A stretch of 64,000 nucleotides of DNA from Nocardioides sp. zg-1308 (GCF_013155375.1 NZ_JABJQY010000002.1:2642680-2706679); one strand, 5' to 3'; counted from the first letter of the stretch, positions 47,292-58,086 are shown. Notes: a model not told the origin generated them from the sequence alone. Numbers and translations: made by a program.

Positions 47292-48535
47292 GCACCTCCC
47301 AGGCGTCGGCGCCGCCGGCCATCGAGGGCCGTGGGCTGTCCAAGGTCTACGGACTCGGGCAGCGGCAGGCCGCGCGGGCGCTGGCCGCCGACGACCCCGC
47401 TGCCGCGGTCGCCGCCGCCGGCGGCTACCTCGGCGCCAGCGACGTGAGCTTCACGGTCGCCCGGGGCGGGATGTTCGTCGTCATGGGCCTGTCCGGCTCC
47501 GGCAAGTCCACCGTCCTCAGGATGATCAACCGGCTCAACGAGCCCACCGCGGGCGAGCTGCTGGTCGACGGCGAGGACATCACGCGGGTCGGCGACGGGC
47601 GGCTGCGCGAGCTCCGCAACAACGAGATCGGCATGGTCTTCCAGCACTTCTCGCTGTTCCCGCACCGCAGCGTGCGGGACAACGCGGCCTACGGCCTCAA
47701 GGTCCGCGGCGTCGCCAGGGCGGAGCGCTACGAGCGCGCCGACGCCGCCCTGGCTCGCGTCGGCCTCGACGGTCGGGGCGACAAGCTCCCCCACGAGCTG
47801 TCCGGCGGCATGCGCCAGCGCGTGGGCCTGGCCCGGGCGCTCGCGGTCGACCCGCCGATCCTGCTGATGGACGAGCCCTTCTCGGCGCTCGACCCGCTCA
47901 TCCGCCGCGACATGCAGGACCTGCTGCTGCAGCTGCAGGCCGAGGACCGGCGCACCACGGTGTTCGTGACGCACGACCTCAACGAGGCCATGCGGATCGG
48001 CGACCAGGTCATGGTGATGCGCGAGGGCAAGGTCGTGCAGTGCGCCCCGGGGGCCGAGATCGTCGCCCACCCGGCCGACGACTACGTCAGCGAGTTCGTC
48101 GCCGACGTGGACCGCGCGCGGGTGCTGACGGCGTACGACCTGCTCCGCCCCGCCAAGCTCGTCCTGCCCGTCGACGAGCGACCCGACGTGGCGCTGCGCC
48201 GGCTCGGCGACAACGAGGCGCAGGGCGCGTACGTCATCGGCGCGGGCGAGCGGCTCCTCGGTGTCGCGACCGACGCGGCCCTGCTCGCCGCGGCCAACCG
48301 GGGCGACGCCGACCTGTCCGGATCCGTCTCGCAGGACTACAGCACCGTGGAGCCCACCGCCCACATCGGCGACTTCATGCACCGCGCCGGCCGCCAGGTC
48401 GTCCCGATCACGGTGGTCGACGAGCGCGGTCGGCTCAGCGGCGTGGTGCCGCGCGCCACCATCCTGTCGGCCCTGTCCACCGCGCCGCAGGCCGAGCGCG
48501 ACCTCGACCGCACCCAGGAGGTGCTCAGTGCCTGA
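47288..48535 (+). CDS. proV: Glycine betaine/proline-type ABC transporter ATP-binding protein
   Basis: A 415-residue ProV/OpuAA ATPase with a C-terminal CBS pair. Walker A GLSGSGKST (about residues 66-74), Q loop VFQHFSLFPH, signature LSGGMRQRV (about 174-182) and Walker B ILLMDEPFSALD. The ATPase domain has an N-terminal Ala-rich insertion (about residues 25-50, RALAADDPAAAVAAAGG) at the site where ProV proteins carry a short extension. CBS domains (about 290-405) sense ionic strength or nucleotide in known OpuA systems. It overlaps the permease gene by eight bases. Confidence 0.94.
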   Translation: MSTSQASAPPAIEGRGLSKVYGLGQRQAARALAADDPAAAVAAAGGYLGASDVSFTVARGGMFVVMGLSGSGKSTVLRMINRLNEPTAGELLVDGEDITRVGDGRLRELRNNEIGMVFQHFSLFPHRSVRDNAAYGLKVRGVARAERYERADAALARVGLDGRGDKLPHELSGGMRQRVGLARALAVDPPILLMDEPFSALDPLIRRDMQDLLLQLQAEDRRTTVFVTHDLNEAMRIGDQVMVMREGKVVQCAPGAEIVAHPADDYVSEFVADVDRARVLTAYDLLRPAKLVLPVDERPDVALRRLGDNEAQGAYVIGAGERLLGVATDAALLAAANRGDADLSGSVSQDYSTVEPTAHIGDFMHRAGRQVVPITVVDERGRLSGVVPRATILSALSTAPQAERDLDRTQEVLSA

Positions 48536-49433
48536 CCTGCGCATCGGTGAACGCGGCGAGAGCGTCATCGACTTCATGACCGAGCACCTCGGCGGGTTCT
48601 TCGACCTGCTCAAGGAGATCCTCAACTTCGCGCTGCGGTCGGTCTACGACGTCCTCACGGCGTTGTCGCCGGTGGCCATGGTGGTGGTGCTGGTCGTGGT
48701 CGCGCTCGTCGCGACCCGGCGGGTGCTGCTGTCCGTCGGCCTCGGCCTCGGCCTGCTCGTCATCCAGTCGATGGACCTCTGGCCGGAGACGATGCAGACC
48801 ATGGCGTCGGTCGTCGTGGCGACCGCGGTCGCGCTGCTGATCGGCATCCCGCTCGGCATCTGGTCCGCGTTCGACCCGGTGGTCCGCAGCGTGCTGCGGC
48901 CGGTGCTGGACCTGATGCAGACGCTGCCCGTGTTCGTCTACCTGCTGCCGACGATCCTCTTCTTCGGCGTCGGTGACGCACCCGGCCTGGTGGCGACCAT
49001 CGTCTTCTCCGTGCCACCGGCGGTGCGACTCACCCAGCTGGGCATCAACCAGGTGGACGGCGAGACGGTCGAGGCGGCGGTGGCGTTCGGCGCCTCGCGG
49101 CGCGAGGTGCTGCGCGAGGTGCAGCTGCCCCTCGCGATGCCCTCGATCATGACCGGCGTCAACCAGGTCATCATGCTGGCGCTGTCCATGGTCGTCGTGG
49201 CGGGCCTGGTCGGCGGTGCCGGTCTCGGCGGTGTCGTGGTCAACGCCGTGCAGGGACTGCAGATCGCCGCCTCCATCGAGGGCGGCCTGGCCGTCGTCGT
49301 CATCGCCGTCTACCTCGACCGCGTCACCTCCGCCCTCGGCGGGCAGGGGCGCGCCGCACCCGCCTGGTGGCCGCGTCGTCGCCCGGCCGCTCGCGTCCCC
49401 GCCGTCGCGGCGGAGCCCGCGCCCGTCGCCTGA
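48528..49433 (+). CDS. proW: Glycine betaine/proline-type ABC transporter permease
   Basis: A 301-residue permease of the ProW/OpuAB type with about six to seven membrane helices. The EAA-like loop reads [28 protein letters not shown] (about 183-210), the contact to ProV. The N-terminal cytoplasmic extension and the Arg/Pro/Ala-rich C-terminal tail are loosely structured. The GTG start overlaps proV by eight bases. Confidence 0.94.
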   Translation: MPDLRIGERGESVIDFMTEHLGGFFDLLKEILNFALRSVYDVLTALSPVAMVVVLVVVALVATRRVLLSVGLGLGLLVIQSMDLWPETMQTMASVVVATAVALLIGIPLGIWSAFDPVVRSVLRPVLDLMQTLPVFVYLLPTILFFGVGDAPGLVATIVFSVPPAVRLTQLGINQVDGETVEAAVAFGASRREVLREVQLPLAMPSIMTGVNQVIMLALSMVVVAGLVGGAGLGGVVVNAVQGLQIAASIEGGLAVVVIAVYLDRVTSALGGQGRAAPAWWPRRRPAARVPAVAAEPAPVA

Positions 49434-49465
49434 CCCCTTCCCCGTCCACCGAAAGGACCCCTGCC

Positions 49466-50389
49466 ATGACCTCCACGATCGACCGTCCCACCCTCACCGT
49501 GCAGCAGCTCGGTGGCCGCATCGGAGCCCGCATCGACGGCGTACGACTGGACGGGGACCTCCCCGACAGCACGGTCGCCGCCGTCCGCGAGGCGCTCCTG
49601 CGCCACAAGGTCGTGTTCTTCCGCGGCCAGGACCACCTCGAGGACGAGCAGCACCTCGCGTTCGCCGAGCGCTTCGGCCCGCTCACCACCGCGCACCCGA
49701 CGGTCAACACCGGAAGCGCCCGCGTGCTGCGCGTCACCGCCAACAAGGGCATGGCCGCCAACGCCTGGCACACCGACGTCACGTTCGTGGACCGCGTCCC
49801 CGCCATCAGCGTGCTGCGCGGCGTGGTCATCCCGCCCTACGGCGGCAACACCGTCTGGGCCAACACCGTGGCCGCCTACGACGCGATGCCGGGTCCGCTG
49901 AAGGCGCTGGTGGACGACCTGTGGGCCGTGCACACCAACAGCTACGACTACGCCCAGCGCGACGAGGAGAACGAGCAGCCCGACGCCAACTACACGCGCG
50001 ACGACTTCGCCTCGCAGCTCTTCGAGACCCGTCACCCCGTTGTCCGCGTCCACCCGGAGACGGGGGAGCGGTCGCTGGTGCTCGGCAACTTCGTGAAGGC
50101 CTTCGACGGCTTCAACAGCTCGGAGTCGACGGCGCTCTACCACCTGCTGCAGAACCGCATCACCCGGCTGGAGAACACCATCCGGTGGACGTGGCAGCGC
50201 GGCGACGTGGCCATGTGGGACAACCGGGCCACCCAGCACTACGCCGTCGCGGACTTCGGCTCCGAGCCCCGGGAGATGCGCCGGATCACGGTCGCCGGCG
50301 ACGTGCCGGTGTCGATCGACGGCCGCTCCAGCGAGGTCCTCGCGGGTGACGCCGAGGCGTACTCCCGCCTTGACGAGCTCATCAGCTGA
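49466..50389 (+). CDS. TauD/TfdA family 2-oxoglutarate-dependent dioxygenase
   Basis: A 307-residue Fe(II)/2-oxoglutarate dioxygenase. The iron ligands are His102 and Asp104 in WHTDVTF and His258 in NRATQHYA; the Arg that binds 2-oxoglutarate is in MRRITV about 12 residues later. TauD releases sulfite from taurine, but other members hydroxylate betaines, phosphonates, herbicides and carnitine precursors. Here it follows a betaine-type transporter by 32 bp with GAAAGGA upstream, so it is likely to oxidise the imported quaternary amine or a sulfonate/phosphonate analogue. No sulfonate transporter (TauABC) is present. Substrate undetermined. Confidence 0.9.
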   Translation: MTSTIDRPTLTVQQLGGRIGARIDGVRLDGDLPDSTVAAVREALLRHKVVFFRGQDHLEDEQHLAFAERFGPLTTAHPTVNTGSARVLRVTANKGMAANAWHTDVTFVDRVPAISVLRGVVIPPYGGNTVWANTVAAYDAMPGPLKALVDDLWAVHTNSYDYAQRDEENEQPDANYTRDDFASQLFETRHPVVRVHPETGERSLVLGNFVKAFDGFNSSESTALYHLLQNRITRLENTIRWTWQRGDVAMWDNRATQHYAVADFGSEPREMRRITVAGDVPVSIDGRSSEVLAGDAEAYSRLDELIS

Positions 50390-50471
50390 CCCGACGCCGA
50401 CAGGCGGTCCGAGACCGGGGGAGGGTGCCGGCGCGCGCACGGGGGTGTGCCGGCGCCCGCCCGGACGCCGG

Positions 50472-51236
50472 TCACCCCCAGCCGAGCGGGAACACCTCGA
50501 ACGTGGCGGCGTGGGTGACGCCGAGCCCCTGGCCGCCGGCGCGGAGGATGCCGTCGAGGAACTCCTCGGGGTCCCAGCCCTCCCAGCCGAGGCCGTCGAT
50601 GTAGGCGCGGTGCTCCTTCAGCGAGGCCACGCCGGCGTCGAACGTGTCCGTCACGTCCACGGCGTGCGTTGCCTGGGGTGAGTTGCCGGCCCACACGGCG
50701 CGTACGCCGCCCCACGGCTCGAGGCCGTCGGTGAGCTGCTCGGGGAAGATCCACCGGTTGCCGGCGTCGCGCACGGCGTCGAGCAGCGCCCGGCCGACCG
50801 CGATGTGGTCGGCCTGGTTGAGGTTGCTGCCGCCGAAGGTCTCGCGGAAGTTGATGGTCATCGCGACGTCCGGGCGCTGCTCGCGCACGACGCGCGCGAT
50901 GGCGCGCCTCAGCTCCACGCCGTACTCCAGGATCCCGTCGGGCAGGCGCAGGAACACCACCTCGTCGACGCCCACGACGCCCGCCGAGGCGATCTCCTCG
51001 GCCTCTCGCACCGCCGTGCACTCGTCGGGGTGGAGGCCGTCGATGCCGGCCTCGCCGCTGGTGACCATGCAGTAGACGACGCGCTTGCCCTGCGCCGTCC
51101 AGCGGGCGACCGCGGCCGCCGCGCCGTACTCGATGTCGTCGGGGTGTGCCACCACGAACAGCGCGGACTCCCAGTCCTCGGGGAGCGTTTCGTAGGACGG
51201 GGGAGCGGGGCGGTCGTCGGTCATGCGCCCGAGCAT
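50472..51236 (-). CDS. PIG-L family deacetylase
   Basis: A 254-residue PIG-L/LmbE-like metal-dependent deacetylase. The zinc motif is AHPDDIEYGA (about residues 28-37), with later His in NLNQADHIAVGRA (about 138-150). Members deacetylate GlcNAc-inositol (MshB), GlcNAc-PI or related amides. MshB is usually larger and sits elsewhere, so this one could act in thiol, antibiotic or glycolipid metabolism. I use the ATG at 51236, with AAGGG upstream; ATG 51224 is an alternative. Convergent with the dioxygenase operon, divergent from the molybdenum enzyme. Confidence 0.88.
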   Translation of the reverse strand: MLGRMTDDRPAPPSYETLPEDWESALFVVAHPDDIEYGAAAAVARWTAQGKRVVYCMVTSGEAGIDGLHPDECTAVREAEEIASAGVVGVDEVVFLRLPDGILEYGVELRRAIARVVREQRPDVAMTINFRETFGGSNLNQADHIAVGRALLDAVRDAGNRWIFPEQLTDGLEPWGGVRAVWAGNSPQATHAVDVTDTFDAGVASLKEHRAYIDGLGWEGWDPEEFLDGILRAGGQGLGVTHAATFEVFPLGWG

Positions 51237-51277
51237 GGCACCCGACCCTTGGTGTAGTGAAACAGGTGACTTACTCC

Positions 51278-51283
51278 TATAAG
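51278..51283 (+). promoter_or_regulatory. -10 hexamer TATAAG, leaderless-type
   Basis: Ends eight bases before the ATG at 51292; close to the sigma consensus and in an AT-rich patch. Confidence 0.55.
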
Positions 51284-51291
51284 GTCCATCC

Positions 51292-52494
51292 ATGACCTCG
51301 ATCGCTCCCACCCGCCGCGGCTTCCTCGCCGGTGCCGCCGTCATCGGCGGCGCCGCCCTCGTCCCAGGCTCGCTGTGGCCCGCTGCCCCCGCCTCCGCCC
51401 GCCCGCCCCTGATCCTCAAACCGACCCCGCCGGAGTGGTTCGTCGACCACGGCTCCAACGCCGAGATGCTGTGGAGCTCGGTCGACCGCGACGCCTACCT
51501 CACGCCGCAGTCGCGCCTGTTCGTGCGCAACCACACGAGCACGCCGGTCATCAGCCGCGCCGGCTACGCACTGCGGGTGCACGGCGACGGGCTGGCGACG
51601 GCGCGGACCGAGGGCGAGGCGCTCACGCTGACCCTCGACGACCTCCAGCGGCTGCCCCGCCACGAGCTGACGGCGACGCACGAGTGCACCGGCAACGGAC
51701 GGCGCTTCTTCGCCGAGCAGCAGGGCCAGACCGTCGCCGGCACGCCGTGGGCGCTCGGCTCGGTCGGCACCGTGCGGTGGCAGGGCGTGCGGCTGCGCGA
51801 CGTGCTGGCCCACCTCGGCATCGCCTCCGACGCCGTGTCGGTGCAGGCGACGGGCCTCGACGCCCCGTACGTCACGGGCGGCGTCGACCACGGCCGCGTG
51901 CGCCGGCCGTTCCCCATCGCGAAGGCGCTGGACGACGCGCTCCTCGCGTGGGGCATGAACGGCGAGGACCTGCTTCCCGACCACGGCTACCCGCTGCGGC
52001 TGGTGCTGCCCGGCTGGGTCGGCATCGCGAGCATCAAGTGGCTGGGGTCGCTGGAGGTCTCCCGCAGCGAGCTCACCTCGCCCTGGAACACGCAGTGGTA
52101 CCGGATGACCGGCCCGGGCTGGCCGGCGGACTCGCCGCCGCTGACGGTCAACCCCGTGCGCTCGTCCTGGGAGCTGGCCCCGGGGGCGCGGCTGCCGTCC
52201 CGCTCGGTGACGCTCACCGGCCGCTCGTGGAGCGGTGCGGCGAGGATCGCCCGGGTGTCGGTCAGCCTCGACGACGGCCGGTCGTGGCGCCCGGCGGTGC
52301 TCGACCGCAGGTCGCGGCGCGACCAGGGCTGGACCCAGTGGTCGGTGCGGTGGGGCAACCCGCGACCGGGGGTGCACCACCTGCTGGCGCGCGCCACCGA
52401 CGAGGCCGGACGCACGCAGCCGCTCGAGGCGGCCGTCAACAGCCAGGGTTACTTCTTCGACGCGGTGGTCCGCCACCCGGTCGAGGTGGCCTGA
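51292..52494 (+). CDS. Sulfite oxidase-like molybdopterin oxidoreductase, Tat-exported
   Basis: A 400-residue enzyme with a twin-arginine signal peptide (RRGFLAG at residues 8-14, hydrophobic stretch to about residue 36). The molybdenum-binding domain contains the Mo-ligating Cys132 in THECTGNGRRF and the downstream DHGYPLRLVLPGWVGIASIKWL (about 224-245). The C-terminal Mo-co dimerisation (Ig-like) domain covers about 285-395 with RVSVSLDDGRSWRPA. It resembles SoxC/sulfite dehydrogenase or YedY-type proteins; no heme domain is present. Substrate could be sulfite, sulfoxide or other. It folds in the cytoplasm with cofactor and is then exported. Confidence 0.9.
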   Translation: MTSIAPTRRGFLAGAAVIGGAALVPGSLWPAAPASARPPLILKPTPPEWFVDHGSNAEMLWSSVDRDAYLTPQSRLFVRNHTSTPVISRAGYALRVHGDGLATARTEGEALTLTLDDLQRLPRHELTATHECTGNGRRFFAEQQGQTVAGTPWALGSVGTVRWQGVRLRDVLAHLGIASDAVSVQATGLDAPYVTGGVDHGRVRRPFPIAKALDDALLAWGMNGEDLLPDHGYPLRLVLPGWVGIASIKWLGSLEVSRSELTSPWNTQWYRMTGPGWPADSPPLTVNPVRSSWELAPGARLPSRSVTLTGRSWSGAARIARVSVSLDDGRSWRPAVLDRRSRRDQGWTQWSVRWGNPRPGVHHLLARATDEAGRTQPLEAAVNSQGYFFDAVVRHPVEVA

Positions 52495-52524
52495 GCGGTC
52501 CCGAGGAGCCGGGCTCCCCTCAGG
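52490..52524. terminator. Possible shared terminator between convergent genes
   Basis: Outer arms CCTGAG/CTCAGG with an inner GGAGC/GCTCC stem, spanning the end of the molybdenum enzyme gene and the DUF1501 stop. The stem is interrupted, so it is weaker than the hairpins at leuA and uppS. Confidence 0.4.
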
Positions 52525-53800
52525 CCATCACGCCGACGGCCTGGGGGGCGAAGCCCGGGAACACCTGCGCGACCGAGACCCCGAAGCGCCGGGTGACGAC
52601 CTCGGTGAGCACGCTGCGGTAGTCGGTGGTGACCAGCAGGTCGGAGTCCAGCGAGTTGGCCAGACCGGGCCACGAGCCGTAGTAGCGGCCGCCCCGGACG
52701 CCCGCGCCGGCGACGAACATGACGTTGCCGAAGCCGTGGTCGGTGCCGTAGTCGTCGTTCTCCTTGACCCGTCGGCCGAACTCGCTCAGCGTCACCAGCG
52801 TGACGCGGTCCGCGGCGGGGCCGAGGTCGGCGAAGAAGGCGGCGATCGAGGCGGCCAGGTCGCCGGCGTTGCGCTTCATCTCGCCCCACTCGACGGTGCC
52901 CGCGTCGGTGTGCATGTCCCAGTCGCCCTGGTCGACGGTGATCACCTCGGCGCCGACGCCGGAGCGGACGATCCGTGAGACGTCGGACAGTGCCTTGCCG
53001 AGGCCGCTTCCCGGGTACGCCGTCGCGGGCTGACCGGCCGGCAGGTCGCGGGCGGCGCCGAAGGTCTCGGCGCCCGAGATCGCGTCGCGGACCGCCCGGC
53101 TCATGGGGCCGGTGCCCTTCCACGCGTGCTTGAGGGAGGCCAGGCGGCGCCCGTCCTCCTCCGTGCCGGCGACCTTGGCGTTGTCGACGCGGCCGACCAC
53201 GAAGGCCGGGTTGGTGCCGAACAGTGACGTCGGCACCTGGTTGCCCATCGCGGTGCCCTGCAGGGGGGACACGCCGGGCAGCTCGCCGAGGAGCCGGTTG
53301 AGCCACCCGTTGCGGGCGGTCGAGCCCGGAGCGGCGTCCTCGATGGCCTCCATGGCGGCGAAGTGCGAGCGGTTGGGCGTCGCCATGCCGGTGGCGTGCA
53401 CCGCCGCGAGCGTGCCCGCCTCCCACATCGGCAGCAGGGGCGCGAGCGCCGGGTGCAGGCCGAACATCGCGTCCTGCGCCAGCAGCGACTCGCGAGGTAC
53501 GGCGATGCGCGGGCGCGCGGCGTAGTAGGTCGGGTCGGCGTGCGGGACGACCAACGAGAGCCCGTCGGCGGCACCGCGGAGCGACAGCAGGACGAGCACC
53601 GACCCCGCCGGGTTGGCCAGGCGGGTGGCGGGGCGACCCGTGACGGCGTACGCGCGGGGACCCGAGCCGCCCAGGCTCGGTCCGAGGGCGATCGCGCCGC
53701 CCGCGAGAGCCGTGCCGATGAGGGCCCGGCGGCTCAGCGCGGTGCGCGCCTCGTCGTAGTCCGGGCAGCCGCAGGAGGTCTGGAACTGGTCAGTAGTCAT
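52520..53800 (-). CDS. DUF1501 family Tat-exported protein
   Basis: A 426-residue protein. An N-terminal polar leader with CGCPDYD precedes a twin-arginine signal (SRRALIGTALAGGAIALG, about residues 23-40). The body has the DUF1501 features: VLVLLSLRGAADGLSLVVPH (about 69-88) and later VITVDQGDWDMHTD and VTLSEFGRRVKEN, which resemble the metal-binding parts of the alkaline phosphatase/sulfatase superfamily. It starts one base after the stop of the DUF1800 gene, forming an operon. Function unknown; the two families nearly always occur together. Confidence 0.88.
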   Translation of the reverse strand: MTTDQFQTSCGCPDYDEARTALSRRALIGTALAGGAIALGPSLGGSGPRAYAVTGRPATRLANPAGSVLVLLSLRGAADGLSLVVPHADPTYYAARPRIAVPRESLLAQDAMFGLHPALAPLLPMWEAGTLAAVHATGMATPNRSHFAAMEAIEDAAPGSTARNGWLNRLLGELPGVSPLQGTAMGNQVPTSLFGTNPAFVVGRVDNAKVAGTEEDGRRLASLKHAWKGTGPMSRAVRDAISGAETFGAARDLPAGQPATAYPGSGLGKALSDVSRIVRSGVGAEVITVDQGDWDMHTDAGTVEWGEMKRNAGDLAASIAAFFADLGPAADRVTLVTLSEFGRRVKENDDYGTDHGFGNVMFVAGAGVRGGRYYGSWPGLANSLDSDLLVTTDYRSVLTEVVTRRFGVSVAQVFPGFAPQAVGVMA

Positions 53801-53801
53801 G

Positions 53802-55250
53802 TCAGCACGCCAGGTGGTCGGGGGAGTCGAGGACAGCGGCGAGCAGCCGTGGGAAGCCCCACTGGTAGAGGCCGTGCTCGCGATCGATCTTTTCCTTGCG
53901 GCCGCAACCGGTGGCCAGGCACGCCGTCTCGACGAGGTGCTTCGAGGCCGGTCGGTGGAGCAGGTCGCGGCTCACCTCGTCGACGAGGTCCGCGAACCGG
54001 ATCGGCTTCTTGGCCGGCACCCACGCGCTGGGCGTGCGGTAGTCGAGCTCCGCGGTGGGCCACCAGCCGCCGGCCATCGACCAGTGCATGCTCATCGATC
54101 CGAGCGCCCGCGCCGGGGAGGCCCAGACGTCGTTCCGGACGGGTGTGCCGTCGGGTCGCGGCCAGGCGTGGGGCGAGAGCCCGAGCCCGGACGCCTGCCA
54201 CAGGATGGCGTTGGCGCCGGAGTCGCCGCTGCGCGGCCGGCCGACCTCCACGCCGAGCGCGCGGTAGGTCGCCACCACGTCCTCGCTGGGGTCGCGGAGC
54301 TTGTCGCCGGCCGAGGTGCGGAACTCCTTGCTCGCCACGAGCGCCTGCAGCACCGGCACGATGGCGGTGTCGTTGCGCAGGTAGACCTTCGCGAGCCGTC
54401 GGACGAGCGACTGCGGCGGGTCGTCGCGCACGAACTTGGTGGCGAGCCGCTCGCACACGTGGTGCGCGGTGTCGGGGTGGTGGGCCAGGTAGTGCAGGTA
54501 CTCCTTGGTCACCCTGCGGCCGTCCGCCTTCGCGTTCTTCGCGCTGAACCCGCGTACCTTGACCCGGCCGCGGTAGTGGTCCTCCTCGACGTAGGACGCC
54601 TTCCAGGTCTCCCACAGGTCCACGTGGTGCCCGGTGAGGATGCGGGCCGACGCCTTGACGTCGTCCTCGTCGTAGTTGCCGGTGCCGAGGGTGTGCAGCT
54701 CGAGCAGCTCGCGGCCCAGGTTCTCGTTCGGTGCGCGCTTGGTCGAGGTGGCGCCCGACAGGAAGATCAGCATCGCGGGGTGGGTCGTGGTCGCGGCGAG
54801 CAGCTCGTCGAAGCGGCCGAGGGCATGGCGGCGGACCGTGTCGCCGTAGTCGACGCGCCACGTGAACTGCGCGTCCCCGCTCACGGGCACGTGGAGCATG
54901 GCCTCCCAGAACTCGGCCATCTTCTCGAGCACCGGGCGGCGGGTCCGGATCCGGCGCACGAGCAGCCAGCGGCCGTAGTCCTCCATGACCTCCCAGCCAC
55001 CGCGGACCTCCTCGACCTGCCGCTTCCACAGCTCGGCCGGGCCGCGGTCGAGGTCGGGCCACCACCGGCGTACGCCCTCCGCGGCCCCGTCGGGGAAGGC
55101 GCCGGGTCGCGTCAGCTGCAGCTCGAACCACGCCGACGCACCGCCGGCACGGCGTACGTCCTCGGCGAGCGTCGCGTCGACGCCGTAGCCGAAGCGCGTG
55201 ACGAGATGGCGTTGCGCGGGCGTGAGCAGTCCTGCTGTGTTCCTGGCCAC
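53802..55250 (-). CDS. DUF1800 family protein
   Basis: A 482-residue protein of the DUF1800 family: starts with LTPAQRHLVTRFGYG, then KMAEFWEAMLHVPVSG and LGRELLELHTLGTGNYDEDDV, all characteristic. No signal peptide is evident from the GTG at 55250, which has GAGGAC upstream; the frame is open further up, but that part overlaps the opposing GNAT gene. It may travel with its Tat partner DUF1501. Upstream gene of the two-gene operon; biochemical role unknown. Confidence 0.87.
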   Translation of the reverse strand: MARNTAGLLTPAQRHLVTRFGYGVDATLAEDVRRAGGASAWFELQLTRPGAFPDGAAEGVRRWWPDLDRGPAELWKRQVEEVRGGWEVMEDYGRWLLVRRIRTRRPVLEKMAEFWEAMLHVPVSGDAQFTWRVDYGDTVRRHALGRFDELLAATTTHPAMLIFLSGATSTKRAPNENLGRELLELHTLGTGNYDEDDVKASARILTGHHVDLWETWKASYVEEDHYRGRVKVRGFSAKNAKADGRRVTKEYLHYLAHHPDTAHHVCERLATKFVRDDPPQSLVRRLAKVYLRNDTAIVPVLQALVASKEFRTSAGDKLRDPSEDVVATYRALGVEVGRPRSGDSGANAILWQASGLGLSPHAWPRPDGTPVRNDVWASPARALGSMSMHWSMAGGWWPTAELDYRTPSAWVPAKKPIRFADLVDEVSRDLLHRPASKHLVETACLATGCGRKEKIDREHGLYQWGFPRLLAAVLDSPDHLAC

Positions 55251-55372
55251 CGAGGTCCTCCCGTACCCGAGCCGCTTCCGAGACGCGCCACTGTCCCACG
55301 GCTGGGGCCGGAAGCGAAGCCGAAGCCTGAATCCGTTTGCGGCGACGCTGGCTCGTGCGGTCCCATGCGCAC

Positions 55373-56344
55373 GTGGAGATCCAGGAGCTCGACCCGACCG
55401 ACGCCGACGCCCGCCGGAGGTGGCACGAGGTGCGGGAGGGCTCCGTGCGGGCCGACCGGCCGCACGCATTGACCACCACGCTCGGAGCCTTCGAGGCCAC
55501 GGCCACCGCGGCGAGCACCTACGTGGCCCGGACCTGGCTGCAGGCCGTGGACGGCTCGGAGGTTCTGGGTGTGGCGGAGCTGGAGCTCCCGCTCACGGAG
55601 AACCTCGACGTGGCGTGGTGCGAGGTGGGCGTGCTCCCCGGGCGCCGGAGGCGCGGCGCTGGGCGTGCCCTGTGGGACGCGGTGGTCGAGCGGTCCCGGG
55701 CGGCCGGACGCACCCGGGTCGGCGGCGAGGTGAGCGTGGACGTGGACGTCGCGGGAGCCGGCCACGCGTTCGCCACGGCCATGGGCGCCGTGGAGAGGCA
55801 CCGCGAGGACCACCTGCTCGCCCGGCTGCCCGTCCCGGCCACGCCGATCGACCCTGACTACGAGGTGGTCACCTGGCGCGGCCGGTGCCCCGACGAGCAC
55901 CGCGGGGCCTACCTGGCGATGCGCAACCAGATGAACGCCGACGTCCCCACGGGCGAGCTCGACCTCGAGACGACGGTGCTCGACGACGAGCGGCTGGCCG
56001 CCTCCGAGCGGGGCCTGATGAAGGCGTACGACGTCCGCGTGGCCGCCGCCCGCCGCCGCTCGGACGGGACGTTCGGCGGCTACTCGCTGCTGTTCGTCCC
56101 GCACGGCGAGGACTACGGCTGGCAGGACGACACGCTCGTCATGCCCGAGCACCGCGGGCACCGGCTCGGCGCCGCCCTCAAGTCCGCCAACTACGCCGGC
56201 CTGCCCGACCACGTCGGCGTCGTCCACACCTGGACCGCGCCCGACAACACCGCGATGCACCGCACCAACACGGCGCTCGGCTTCCGCGTCGTGGAGCACA
56301 TGTACGAGATGGAGGCGTCGATCGCCTCCGACGGCCCCGGATAG
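55373..56344 (+). CDS. Tandem GNAT acetyltransferase-like protein
   Basis: About 323 residues with two GNAT domains. The first (about 1-150) has the acetyl-CoA loop VGVLPGRRRRGAGRALWDA; the second (about 160-320) has VMPEHRGHRLGAALKSAN and NTALGFRVVEHMYEME. Two-domain GNAT proteins of this kind are common in actinobacteria; mycothiol synthase is one, but its signatures are not clear here. I start at GTG 55373 to give the usual EIQELDP opening; GTG 55355 and TTG 55337 are alternatives and no Shine-Dalgarno decides. tRNA-Met follows 12 bp downstream. Confidence 0.78.
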   Translation: MEIQELDPTDADARRRWHEVREGSVRADRPHALTTTLGAFEATATAASTYVARTWLQAVDGSEVLGVAELELPLTENLDVAWCEVGVLPGRRRRGAGRALWDAVVERSRAAGRTRVGGEVSVDVDVAGAGHAFATAMGAVERHREDHLLARLPVPATPIDPDYEVVTWRGRCPDEHRGAYLAMRNQMNADVPTGELDLETTVLDDERLAASERGLMKAYDVRVAAARRRSDGTFGGYSLLFVPHGEDYGWQDDTLVMPEHRGHRLGAALKSANYAGLPDHVGVVHTWTAPDNTAMHRTNTALGFRVVEHMYEMEASIASDGPG

Positions 56345-56356
56345 GGTGCCGCCCGA

Positions 56357-56430
56357 GGGGCGGTAGCTCAGTCGGTCAGAGCAGAGGACTCATAATCCTT
56401 GGGTCGTGGGTTCGAGCCCCACCCGCCCTA
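56357..56430 (+). tRNA. tRNA-Met (CAT), no encoded CCA
   Basis: Cloverleaf with acceptor GGGGCGG/CCGCCCT (first pair G-T), anticodon stem GAGGA/TCCTT, loop CTCATAA with CAT at 56391-56393, and T arm GTGGG-TTCGAGC-CCCAC. Discriminator A is followed by CGA, so CCA must be added. The first pair is not the mismatch of initiator tRNA, so it is elongator Met; a tRNA-Ile2 with modified CAT cannot be excluded by anticodon alone. Confidence 0.9.
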
Positions 56431-56469
56431 CGAGGTCGCCGGTCCTGCGACCGTCGGACGACGCGCCGC

Positions 56470-58086
<1,617 letters not shown>

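Noticed and set aside
49466..50389. Calling the dioxygenase tauD (taurine dioxygenase)
   Set aside because: The iron ligands are present, but the transporter beside it is of the betaine type and there is no TauABC, so substrate assignment would be a guess.
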